DNA of 40,804 nucleotides from an uncultured bacterium (lineage in GTDB: Bacteria > Patescibacteriota > CPR2 > UBA1875 > CAIMLA01): positions 1 to 40,804 of the forward strand of contig CAIMLA010000041.1 in NCBI GenBank assembly GCA_903842085.1, in the 5' to 3' direction. Each line of letters begins with the position of its first letter. Within the stretch, counting starts at the first letter, position 1. A program made the translations under genes and the position numbers. A model generated the notes under the pieces. It saw only the letters and a list, made by a program, of their open reading frames with translations. It did no database searches and was not told where the DNA came from. Positions 33,160 to 40,659 of the stretch are shown here, piece by piece.

Positions 33160-33210
33160 TATGAAAACATTAGGTGGCTAATTACTAAGAGTTTTTAAAA
33201 AAGGAGATAG

Positions 33211-33492
33211 ATGGAAGAGCAACAAGTTCAAATTAGGGCAGACGACAAGACCGCGATGGGGGTTTACGCCAACGTGATGGCGGTCAACCACACCAAGGAA
33301 GAGTTTGTGATGGAGTTTATTAATATCTTTCCACCCCAAGGAAGTTTGGTCTCGAGAGTCTTTACTAGCCCTGGACACATGAAAAGAATTCAAAGAGCCC
33401 TGGAAGAAAACATCAAAATATATGAAAAACAATATGGAAAAATTGAAGAAGCAGAAGCACCAAATTCAAGAATTGGTTTTAAAACCGAGTAA
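33211..33492 (+). CDS. DUF3467 family protein
   Basis: Small protein of 93 aa with the DUF3467 pattern: an N-terminal region about YANVMAVNHTKEEFVMEFINIFPPQGSLVSRVFTSPGHMKRIQRALEENIKIYEKQYG. The function of the family is not established. AAAAAAGGAG precedes the ATG. The C-terminal part overlaps the next gene by up to 71 nt. Confidence 0.85.
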   Translation: MEEQQVQIRADDKTAMGVYANVMAVNHTKEEFVMEFINIFPPQGSLVSRVFTSPGHMKRIQRALEENIKIYEKQYGKIEEAEAPNSRIGFKTE

Positions 33493-35197
33493 TCTTATTA
33501 AGCTATGTCTATTGTCTCTAGCCATATTCTTTTTGCCTATGCCGGCACTCGCAGCTGTCCAAACTATCGGCAATGAGCCAGAGACAATCCTCAGCTATCA
33601 AAACACTTCAGCTATAACCAAAGAAGGTGGATTGCTTTCTGAAGAGAAAATAATTTATGATTTTGGCACTAATCAAAAACATGGGATATTTAGAATCATT
33701 CCAACACTTTACACTCCGCGGTTTGGAGATCCACGGCAGAGCTTAAAGGTGATCTCAGTCACTGATGAAAAAGGCATAACTTTGCCTGTTAATATCTCTG
33801 GTTTAAATCGAGTCACGATAAAAATTGGAGACGAAAATAAGCTAGTTACGGGAATAAAAGAATTCAATTTAAAATATGAAGTAAAGAGAGTCATAAGTTC
33901 AGAAAAGAATAATGATATTTTTAGATGGAACTTTATAGGCGATGGTTGGTCAGTTCCGATCGAAAAGGCTGAGATCACGCTGAAGCTGCCCCAAGGTTAT
34001 CAAGAAGATGAAATTAAATCGGAATGTTTCCGAGGGAATTTTGGTAGCCCTAATCCTTGCACGTTGAGCAAGCCCTTAACTCAAGGGGAAAATATTTATG
34101 GATATATCTACAATCAAGATTCTTTAAGTTCAAATCAGGCGATGACCGTTCAAATCCTTTTTCCCAATAGCTCATTTCCAAAACCATCTACTTTAGAAAT
34201 ATTTATCTGGGAAAAGCCTTGGTATTTGTTTTTACCAATTATCTCATTTTTGCTAATCTTTATTTTATGGTACAAAAAGGGACGCGACCCAAAAGGAGAC
34301 GGAACGATTATCCCGCAGTACAGCGCGCCAGAGGGGTTAGAACCGGCAGAGGCCTCAATTGTAACTGAAGGCAAACTGGATAATCATGGTCTATCGGCTC
34401 AAATAATTTATTTAGCGACTCTTGGTCAGATTAAAATAAAGAGGACAGAAGAGAAAGGATTGATTGGCAAAAAAGTCGATTACGAACTGACCAAGCTAAA
34501 AGAGATTCGAGAGGACATGAAACCTTTCAACCAGACCCTTATCTCAGCTTTGTTTAGCGGTGGAACAACGATCAAGCTCTCAAGTCTTGATACTAAATTT
34601 GCCGCTGACCACAGAAGGATAAAAAAGGAAATATATAAAAGTGTAATAAGCGCCAACTTCTATAAATCTAATCCAATGGTCATAAAATCTCTATACTTAC
34701 TTCTGTCTTCGGTCATAATTATTATTGGATTAATTATTTCGACCTTTCTAGCGTTAAATATTGTTGGATACGTATCATTAGTTGCCCCTGGAGCAATCAT
34801 GGCCGGTTTTTCCTTCATTATGCCAACAAGGACAAAAAAGGGTGCCCAAATGAAAGAGTATCTTTTAGGATTACGAGAATATATCAAGGTCGCCGAAATA
34901 GATCGGATTAAATTTCATAATGCGCCGAAGAAGAATCCCGCTAAATTTGAGGAACTATTGCCATACGCGATGCTTTTTCATTTAGAAAAAGAGTGGGCAG
35001 AGCAATTTAACGATATTTACAAGAATCCACCTGATTGGTACGTCGGAAATTATACAACCTTTAACGCGATTATGTTGACAAATAGCTTGCATGATTTTAG
35101 CTCTACCACCTCGAGTACCTTTACTTCAGTCACCGGCTCAAGCGGTGGCGGGTTCTCTGGTGGAGGAGGGGGAGGCGGCGGCGGTGGAAGCTGGTAA
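33422..35197 (+). CDS. DUF2207 membrane protein with glycine-rich tail
   Basis: An exported/membrane protein of a widespread bacterial family of unknown role. A signal peptide (hydrophobic LIKLCLLSLAIFFLPMPALA) is followed by an extracellular beta-rich domain (residues about 45-260), a membrane helix (about 266-285), a cytosolic domain, two further helices (about 425-465) and a low-complexity end GGGFSGGGGGGGGGGSW, typical of DUF2207. Three start options exist: ATG 33422, ATG 33434 or TTG 33473; the last gives a standard signal peptide but none has a good ribosome site. Confidence 0.85.
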   Translation: MKNNMEKLKKQKHQIQELVLKPSNLIKLCLLSLAIFFLPMPALAAVQTIGNEPETILSYQNTSAITKEGGLLSEEKIIYDFGTNQKHGIFRIIPTLYTPRFGDPRQSLKVISVTDEKGITLPVNISGLNRVTIKIGDENKLVTGIKEFNLKYEVKRVISSEKNNDIFRWNFIGDGWSVPIEKAEITLKLPQGYQEDEIKSECFRGNFGSPNPCTLSKPLTQGENIYGYIYNQDSLSSNQAMTVQILFPNSSFPKPSTLEIFIWEKPWYLFLPIISFLLIFILWYKKGRDPKGDGTIIPQYSAPEGLEPAEASIVTEGKLDNHGLSAQIIYLATLGQIKIKRTEEKGLIGKKVDYELTKLKEIREDMKPFNQTLISALFSGGTTIKLSSLDTKFAADHRRIKKEIYKSVISANFYKSNPMVIKSLYLLLSSVIIIIGLIISTFLALNIVGYVSLVAPGAIMAGFSFIMPTRTKKGAQMKEYLLGLREYIKVAEIDRIKFHNAPKKNPAKFEELLPYAMLFHLEKEWAEQFNDIYKNPPDWYVGNYTTFNAIMLTNSLHDFSSTTSSTFTSVTGSSGGGFSGGGGGGGGGGSW

Positions 35198-35311
35198 TTA
35201 TATTTTTTAATTTCTAAAAAGCTTAGTAGGGGAGCCGAGTCAAGGTGGTCCCAGTTTTGTAATAAAATAATATTTTAATATTAATAATTTTGTTTTATAA
35301 TATCGGCTTAA
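35198..35311 (+). other. AT-rich gap after the DUF2207 gene
   Basis: It contains a weak GGGAgCC/GGtggTCCC fold, a TATAAT (35296-35301) without a good -35 box, and the first copy of the 10-bp repeat AGTAGGGGAG (35225-35234). Confidence 0.4.
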
Positions 35312-35339
35312 GAGAGGGGAGTAATCCCCTCTTATTTTT
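35312..35339 (+). terminator. Intrinsic terminator or attenuator before the HExxH gene
   Basis: An 8-bp perfect stem AGAGGGGA/TCCCCTCT with a GTAA loop followed by TATTTTT. It lies between a possible -10 box and the ribosome site of the next gene, so that gene must be read by read-through or from a promoter between. Confidence 0.75.
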
Positions 35340-35361
35340 GAAAATTGAGGAGGTGGAAGCA

Positions 35362-35628
35362 TTGAACGAGCGGCTAGAGTATTGGGCGAAGGTAATTAAT
35401 GTTACGATTCCAAAAACCTATCGAGTCCGCAAAAACCAAGTCACCAACGAAAATATGCGCCATTATCGATTCAACGGCTACTGTGAAGCGACAGATACCT
35501 TGTATTATCAAGGCAAGCTAGAAGAAACGATTATCGTTCACGAGCTTCTCCATAAAAAATTCCCACATCTAAAGGAAATAGATATTAGAAAGCTCACCGC
35601 GATTATCCTCAAGGTTTCAAAAAACTAA
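35362..35628 (+). CDS. Very small HExxH protein (minigluzincin-like candidate)
   Basis: The start is a TTG at 35362 preceded by GAGGAGG (35347-35353). The 88-aa protein contains TIIVHELLHKKFPHLKEID with a HELLH zinc-protease motif near residue 57 and a glutamate seven residues after the second histidine. Such length fits the small single-domain gluzincin-like proteases, but a third metal ligand is not proven, so it could be another short HExxH fold. Longer reading from 35290 would translate the terminator hairpin and is rejected. Confidence 0.65.
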   Translation: MNERLEYWAKVINVTIPKTYRVRKNQVTNENMRHYRFNGYCEATDTLYYQGKLEETIIVHELLHKKFPHLKEIDIRKLTAIILKVSKN

Positions 35629-35630
35629 TG

Positions 35631-35671
35631 CCCCGCTTATGGAAAACCTCTAAACGCGGGGTTTTCCATAA
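35631..35671 (+). terminator. Two mutually exclusive hairpins after the HExxH gene
   Basis: CCCCGC (35631-35636) pairs with GCGGGG (35656-35661), followed by TTTTCC, a terminator-like form. Alternatively TTATGGAAAACC (35637-35648) pairs with GGTTTTCCATAA (35660-35671) in a 12-bp stem. They cannot form together. Confidence 0.5.
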
Positions 35672-35727
35672 AAAAAGTAGGGGAGTGGCAAGCGCAAATT
35701 ATTAATATTAAATAATTGATATCTCCT

Positions 35728-35826
35728 AATGTCTTTATAAAAGACAAATACCATCTTATCTTGTGGCAGCTCTTTACCTCGAATAGATTGATATTAAAAA
35801 GTAATTTGTCTTTTATTTAAGACATT
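35728..35826. repeat. 22-bp inverted repeat with 54-nt spacer
   Basis: The left arm (35728-35749, AATGTCTTTATAAAAGACAA..) and right arm (35804-35826) are complementary over about 21 positions with one small indel. Each arm is itself palindromic (GTCTTT-ATA-AAAGAC and GTCTT-TTATTT-AAGAC), so it can also be read as two copies of one palindromic site. Confidence 0.7.
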
Positions 35827-35918
35827 ATTTTCCTTAAAAAAATTCTTTAAAAATCTAACCAGGGTCATACCCAAAAGCTTTGGCAAAAGCAAAAAAGCAC
35901 AACTCAACTAATTATTAA

Positions 35919-36023
35919 ATGAGCAATTGGTCTAGTCGTTTGTCTAAAGTCAAAGGCCGCAGAAGAAACATTGTGCGACGTACTACAAAAGCAGGAAAGG
36001 TAAGGGCAACAAACTCTGCTTAA
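35919..36023 (+). CDS. Possible 34-aa basic peptide
   Basis: ATG to TAA, 34 codons, product with 11 Arg/Lys including KGRRR (12-16) and VRR (19-21) and ending ATNSA. No hydrophobic segment. The composition is like small ribosomal or nucleic-acid-binding proteins, but no family was recognised. No Shine-Dalgarno or good promoter lies upstream, so it may be a chance frame in a structured RNA. Confidence 0.35.
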   Translation: MSNWSSRLSKVKGRRRNIVRRTTKAGKVRATNSA

Positions 36024-36228
36024 ATAAAGAAAGCATGATCAAACAGTCAAAACAGATTTGAAGTTCAAAGAAAATAGATAAACACCCTTTTCTTTTAACA
36101 ATAATAGTGAAAATGATCGTTATTTATTATATTAAGAATATCAAAGACATATTCTAAAGATCCCTAACCTAGGTTAACGAGGAGCTAGGGTAAAAGAGTA
36201 ATAATATATATAAATATTTTATTTAATA

Positions 36229-36249
36229 CCCTACCCTTTTTTGTTAGGG
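36229..36249 (-). terminator. Weak hairpin after the ATPase gene
   Basis: CCCTA/TAGGG 5-bp stem with an A/T-rich loop and an AT-rich 3' side on the minus strand, 30 bases after the stop of the ATPase gene. Stem short; termination uncertain. Confidence 0.35.
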
Positions 36250-36279
36250 ATTGCCAAAACTAAGGTAATATTATCTGTC

Positions 36280-39200
36280 TTAAAAGTTAATTGTTTCGCC
36301 TGGCTTGATCTCTGTGGCCGGTTTTTTAATCATAATTTTTTCGTGTGGATGGATGGCTGAGAGCTTGCTAAAGTCGTCCGGAGTTATTTCCTTAATCTTT
36401 TTTTCTAATAAGACCCGCTCTGGTATTTCGGGTTTTGTTATAGAAACATTGTTCATGTTATCTGCTTTGGGCTCTCTCTGGACCTCCGTTTTAGATTTAT
36501 GAAACCTTGGAGAAGCAGCACTTTTTATTATTTTCTTTAATTCATCTTTACTAACGCTTACGGGTTTCTTTTTTTCGCTATCCCCTATCTCATTAGTTTT
36601 GACTATGTTTTGTTTCGGTTCGGTATTTAATATTTGAGGCACTTTAACTGGCGCTAAGACTGGACTTGGGGCTGGTTTAGGTTCTTCTTTGATCTCCGCT
36701 TTATCAAATGGCATCGGCGCTGGCTTATTTTCATTTTTTATCTCCGCTTTATCAAGGGTGGGAGCATTTTCCTTAATGGCATTTTTCAAGGCTTCTTTAA
36801 GATTGTTGTTAGCTGGGGTTGGGGTTGGTGATGTTGGGGCCGGAGTCGCTATTTCAACTTTTCTCTCTTTATTCTCTCTTGAGGCTTGGTGGATCGATTG
36901 GCTCGGTTGGTGATGTTCAGTCTTGATCGGATGTTCAGTCTTGATCGGCTGTTTGTGACTGAGGATGATTGGATTATCTTTTTCATTTGCATTTACTCCA
37001 GCGATCACTGAGTCGACGTTATACCAATCCCTGATCTCACTTTCAATATTTTCCCTAGGAATGCCATATTTTTCTCTGGAAATGGCGGTAATAACAGATG
37101 ATAAGTCTTTAGTTATAGAAGGCGATTCTAAAGTCATGGCACTAAAAGGGATTGAGGTAATGCCATCAATCAGCATATTTAAGTATATATTTCTAGTATC
37201 GAGATTGATTAAGTCATTTTGCAAGAAGACCGGCGAAAATTCCTTCTCTAGATAGGCTGCATCAGTCGCTCCGACCCTAAATGAGATAAGTGTACCAACA
37301 TTGCCAAAAACGGCGTCACGGACGGTCTCATCCATTTGAGCGATGTATTGGTTTGCAACTGTTAAGGATAGTTTGTATTTTCTAGCCTCTGACAGAATAA
37401 CGGCAAATGATTCTGTGGCAAAGTTCTGAAACTCATCAACGTATAAATAAAAATCTTTTCTTTCACTTTCTGGTATATAAGCACGGCTCATGGCAGCGAG
37501 TTGCAACTTAGTAATAATCATTGATCCTAATAATTCCGAGTTTGCCTCCCCTATTTTGCCCGTTGATAAGTCCACTAACAGGATCTTTTGCTCATTCATG
37601 ACTTGGGCAAAATCGATATTGCTATGAGGCTGTCCAACAATATTTCGGATGATTGGAGAAGCCGTGAACTGCCCAACCTTATTTAGAATAGGCGCGATCG
37701 TTTCTGTTTCCATTTTATCGTTATATGATGAAAATTCTTTGAGCCAAAACATCTGGACGACAGGATCTGTGATCTGTCCAACAATCTTTTTTCGATAGTT
37801 TTTATCAGTCAGCATCCTGACGATCCCAAGCATCGTTGACCCATCTACCTCTACCAGAGCCGAAACCGTGTGTTTCAAAACATATTCAAGTCTAGGTCCC
37901 CATGAGTAGCCAAACAATTTTTTTAGGATCGAAACAAAGCCATTCACAACCTCTTCTCGAAAATCTGGATTTGCTTCTAGCGGATTAAACGCGATCGGAA
38001 AGTCTCGATCGGCTGGATTGAAATATATAACATCTTCAATTCTTTCTTTCGGAATGAATTTTAAAACTCGGTCAATTAATTCTCCGTGTGGATCAATAAT
38101 CGCCACACCTTCGCCTCTGACAATATCATTAATGGCCAGATTTTCGATTAGTCGTGATTTTCCGGTGCCGCTTTTGCCAATAATATACATATGCCTAGCC
38201 CGGTCTTCACGCTTGATCCCAAAAGGCTTAAAACTGCCCCGATGAGTGGTGGTGGCTAAGACCGTGATATCGGGGTTAACATTATTTAAATCATGAATAT
38301 AAGGCAATTGAGCTGGCGGCTCCCCCTTTTTCGAAGAAGTCCAAACAATATTAGGCGTCTCAACTGAGACATGGGGCAAGTGGAATAAGCTTGCTAATTC
38401 TTCAATATTTAAGACATAGCTCGGACTGCTTAAAAGACGAGCTCTGTAGGCATTCAGGAAATCAGTCCCAGTGTAAATAGTATTGCCCTGGAAGCCATTT
38501 AGATTTGTGCTATTAAACTGTTTAAAAGCTCCAACAACGGCTTGAATCCTCTCTTTGGCTTTTGTAGTCTTATCGGCGATGTAGACAACTCTTAGCTTGA
38601 CTTTAAAGCCTAGCTTGTTCGCCTTTTCGTCAATCGCGGTCAGCTCCGTTTCTTCAGAATGGGCGAGCTTAGATTTATCATCCTTTTTATCCTTTTTATC
38701 ATCCTTGGCCGAGTCACCGCTCAAGAGATGTCTAATTAATTCAGTAAAAATTCCAAAGAAGAGATTCTTTAGCTCATTGAGGATGACTGAGTAGCCATTA
38801 CTAGATCCAGAGCCAGCATTTTTTTTCATCTGAATATAACTTAGACTTTTATTACGCCAGCTGTCATCAACGGGTTCGGCTAGAATTTGAATCCATATTT
38901 TTTCACTGCCACCATCTAACTTTGAAAGCATGCCGGTTATCCCTGCTAAAGGGTCTACATCAAAATTTTGAAAGGTTTTTATCGGATAAATTTCACTTTT
39001 TACTAGATCAAGCTCTGTTCCGGCGATATGTTCATCGACCTTATCATCATCAACATCAATATTAATTGAATAATCTTCAACCTGGGAGATTTCGGCGGTT
39101 GGATATTGAGCATATATTTGTCCTTCGACAAAGTCACGCAGCTGTTTCGGCACCCAGGCAAAAAATTCGATCGCATTTGCGGTTGCTACTATTTCAAAAC

Positions 39201-39483
39201 TAAGATGTTCTTGAACAACATCGCCTTTGTTCCTAGCCTTTTTAGGCTGGAGAATGCCATGGAGAGAAGCAAACATCATTTCAGCCGCGACGGGTCCTTT
39301 ATCATTATTTTTAGGAACCTTAATAGAGAGGATATCATGTTCAACTTGTTCGACGTATCTGGCTTTTTTGAAATTACGATAAGTAAAATACAAGATTATT
39401 GGTATTATGACCCACCAAGTCCAAATAATAACTGTCCAGGCACCTCTTAGGATTGCCAAAAAAATTTCTTGGATTATTTCCAT
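36280..39483 (-). CDS. Membrane-anchored VirD4/TraG-like ATPase
   Basis: A 1067-aa protein: N-terminal membrane segment (residues about 8-33), an about 380-residue N-terminal domain seen in Patescibacteria ATPases, then a hexameric-type NTPase with P-loop GKSGTGKS (436-443), IIDPHGELID (462-471) and Walker B FYLYVDEFQNF (Asp683-Glu684), then ANQYIAQMDETVRDAVFGNVGT typical of TraG/VirD4/HerA pumps. From about residue 835 on it is a Pro/Lys/Glu-rich disordered tail with repeats. Probably moves DNA or protein across the membrane, or works with type IV pili; no other secretion genes are seen here. Confidence 0.85.
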   Translation of the reverse strand: MEIIQEIFLAILRGAWTVIIWTWWVIIPIILYFTYRNFKKARYVEQVEHDILSIKVPKNNDKGPVAAEMMFASLHGILQPKKARNKGDVVQEHLSFEIVATANAIEFFAWVPKQLRDFVEGQIYAQYPTAEISQVEDYSINIDVDDDKVDEHIAGTELDLVKSEIYPIKTFQNFDVDPLAGITGMLSKLDGGSEKIWIQILAEPVDDSWRNKSLSYIQMKKNAGSGSSNGYSVILNELKNLFFGIFTELIRHLLSGDSAKDDKKDKKDDKSKLAHSEETELTAIDEKANKLGFKVKLRVVYIADKTTKAKERIQAVVGAFKQFNSTNLNGFQGNTIYTGTDFLNAYRARLLSSPSYVLNIEELASLFHLPHVSVETPNIVWTSSKKGEPPAQLPYIHDLNNVNPDITVLATTTHRGSFKPFGIKREDRARHMYIIGKSGTGKSRLIENLAINDIVRGEGVAIIDPHGELIDRVLKFIPKERIEDVIYFNPADRDFPIAFNPLEANPDFREEVVNGFVSILKKLFGYSWGPRLEYVLKHTVSALVEVDGSTMLGIVRMLTDKNYRKKIVGQITDPVVQMFWLKEFSSYNDKMETETIAPILNKVGQFTASPIIRNIVGQPHSNIDFAQVMNEQKILLVDLSTGKIGEANSELLGSMIITKLQLAAMSRAYIPESERKDFYLYVDEFQNFATESFAVILSEARKYKLSLTVANQYIAQMDETVRDAVFGNVGTLISFRVGATDAAYLEKEFSPVFLQNDLINLDTRNIYLNMLIDGITSIPFSAMTLESPSITKDLSSVITAISREKYGIPRENIESEIRDWYNVDSVIAGVNANEKDNPIILSHKQPIKTEHPIKTEHHQPSQSIHQASRENKERKVEIATPAPTSPTPTPANNNLKEALKNAIKENAPTLDKAEIKNENKPAPMPFDKAEIKEEPKPAPSPVLAPVKVPQILNTEPKQNIVKTNEIGDSEKKKPVSVSKDELKKIIKSAASPRFHKSKTEVQREPKADNMNNVSITKPEIPERVLLEKKIKEITPDDFSKLSAIHPHEKIMIKKPATEIKPGETINF
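36913..36948. repeat. Tandem 18-bp repeat inside the ATPase gene
   Basis: ATGTTCAGTCTTGATCGG occurs twice in perfect tandem and encodes PIKTEH-PIKTEH in the disordered tail. A looser repeat (DKAEIK..KPAP, twice) lies downstream in the protein. Confidence 0.9.
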
Positions 39484-39492
39484 TACCCCTCG

Positions 39493-40596
39493 CTATTTTT
39501 TCTTTATAGTGTAAGTTGCGCGTGCAACGCGGACAAAACGGCTTTTTTGCAAATTTAATAAGATTGTTGTTTCTTTAACTAATCTTTTTTTCTTAACCTC
39601 TTCGATGATTATATCTTTATGGAGAGGCTTATCAGCGCTAATAAGGATTTCTTCTATAACGTCCTCAACAACGCCGTCTTCATAACCCCACTCACGGAGG
39701 GCATAGATACCTCGTCCAATTAAAACAAATCTTTTATCACGAATAAGTTCATTGTGAACAGCTTGTTTGGTCACTTTTTTCTGATTTTTATCCAACGTTT
39801 CAATGTGGATCGCAATATCATTAAAATGTAGCGGTTTCTCATGCTTGCGGAGAATATAATAAGTTTTATCTCTAATACTTTTAGGATTTATTTCTCGCCA
39901 GTGTGAGAGTCCGAGGTGGCCTTCATCTGTTCTAATAATATTTTTGGCTAAAGAAATTGTCGCAATTATTTCTTGATCAGACATTTGCTTTGGGTCGGAC
40001 ATTTCCTTTATTCTAACTAAAAAATCCTTCTCTTCAATTGGTCTTTTTTCTTTCAGGAGGATGCTAGTTCCCAGACTAATGAGTTTATTGATCTCATTAA
40101 TAGATAGCTTTGAAGAGACGCCACTTTTTATCTGTGGGGTTTCATTGATAATTGTTAAATAGGGGCTTAGTATTACAAAAAACATTAATTGGTTTTCAAG
40201 TCTTTTCCCAACTACGCCTTCGCCTAACATAAGGGTGGCAAGGTTTTTTGATGTGATCGCGCCTCCGACCTTGTTGATCTGTTCTTTTATAATATTGACA
40301 GCCTTTTGTGTCTGCTTTTCGCCTTTAGCATAGTCCGATAATTTTTTTAGAGCTGATTTTTCTATCTGCCTAATTCTCTCCCGGGTGACATTGAGTCCAC
40401 GCCCAATCTCCTCCAAGGTTTTAGGTCGCTCCCCGTTTAAGCCATAACGGGCAATTAATATTTCTCGATCGCGCTCTTTCTTGATCTTTGGACACGCTAA
40501 AAGATGTGACAGTTCTTCTTCCACATCAAAACCTCTCAGTTTTTTCGCCTCTTCAACTTCAAGGATTCTATCAAATATTGATACTTTGTCTTCCAT
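39493..40596 (-). CDS. Sigma-70 region 4 protein with HARE-type winged helices
   Basis: Residues about 40-90 are a typical sigma region 4 ([38 protein letters not shown]), the part that reads the -35 box. Regions 1-3 are absent, so it is not a complete sigma factor. Residues about 240-305 form a HARE-HTH-like winged helix ([27 protein letters not shown]) and 308-367 look like a second copy ([23 protein letters not shown]). HARE domains occur in RNA polymerase delta subunit. It may bind RNA polymerase or DNA as a regulator. First gene of the operon; nine bases before the ATPase gene. Confidence 0.85.
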   Translation of the reverse strand: MEDKVSIFDRILEVEEAKKLRGFDVEEELSHLLACPKIKKERDREILIARYGLNGERPKTLEEIGRGLNVTRERIRQIEKSALKKLSDYAKGEKQTQKAVNIIKEQINKVGGAITSKNLATLMLGEGVVGKRLENQLMFFVILSPYLTIINETPQIKSGVSSKLSINEINKLISLGTSILLKEKRPIEEKDFLVRIKEMSDPKQMSDQEIIATISLAKNIIRTDEGHLGLSHWREINPKSIRDKTYYILRKHEKPLHFNDIAIHIETLDKNQKKVTKQAVHNELIRDKRFVLIGRGIYALREWGYEDGVVEDVIEEILISADKPLHKDIIIEEVKKKRLVKETTILLNLQKSRFVRVARATYTIKKK

Positions 40597-40628
40597 TGCA
40601 ATGCCTTTTTAACAAAAATTACATTTTA

Positions 40629-40657
40629 ATTATATAATAAGTTAAAATTAGTGTCAA
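40629..40657 (-). promoter_or_regulatory. Consensus promoter of the sigma-4/ATPase operon
   Basis: On the minus strand TTGACA (40657-40652), exactly 17 bases, TATAAT (40634-40629): a perfect sigma70 consensus. It lies only about 18 bases from the end of the IS30-type reading frame. Confidence 0.85.
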
Positions 40658-40659
40658 TA

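Larger units (their letters stand above)
35629..36279. other. 650-bp AT-rich intergenic region rich in inverted repeats
   Basis: Between two convergent genes. From left to right it contains two competing hairpins (35631-35671), a second copy of AGTAGGGGAG (35676-35685), a long inverted repeat (35728-35826), a possible 34-codon basic peptide gene (35919-36023), an AGAATAT/ATATTCT hairpin and several CCCTA/TAGGG pairs (36162-36249). No tRNA, tmRNA, RNase P RNA or SRP RNA motif was recognised. Confidence 0.6.

Noticed and set aside
35225-35685. Direct repeat AGTAGGGGAG (35225-35234 and 35676-35685) as element borders around the HExxH gene
   Set aside because: Only 10 bp long, no adjoining inverted repeats or transposase; could be chance.
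35719-35779. Replication origin with DnaA boxes
   Set aside because: No TTATNCACA-type boxes in clusters; no dnaA or dnaN nearby. AT richness alone is not enough.
35629-36279. tmRNA, RNase P RNA, SRP RNA or 6S RNA in the gene-free region
   Set aside because: None of the conserved core motifs of these RNAs could be found on either strand.
39106-39450. Plus-strand 114-aa frame inside the ATPase gene
   Set aside because: Antisense shadow of the conserved N-terminal domain; no ribosome site.
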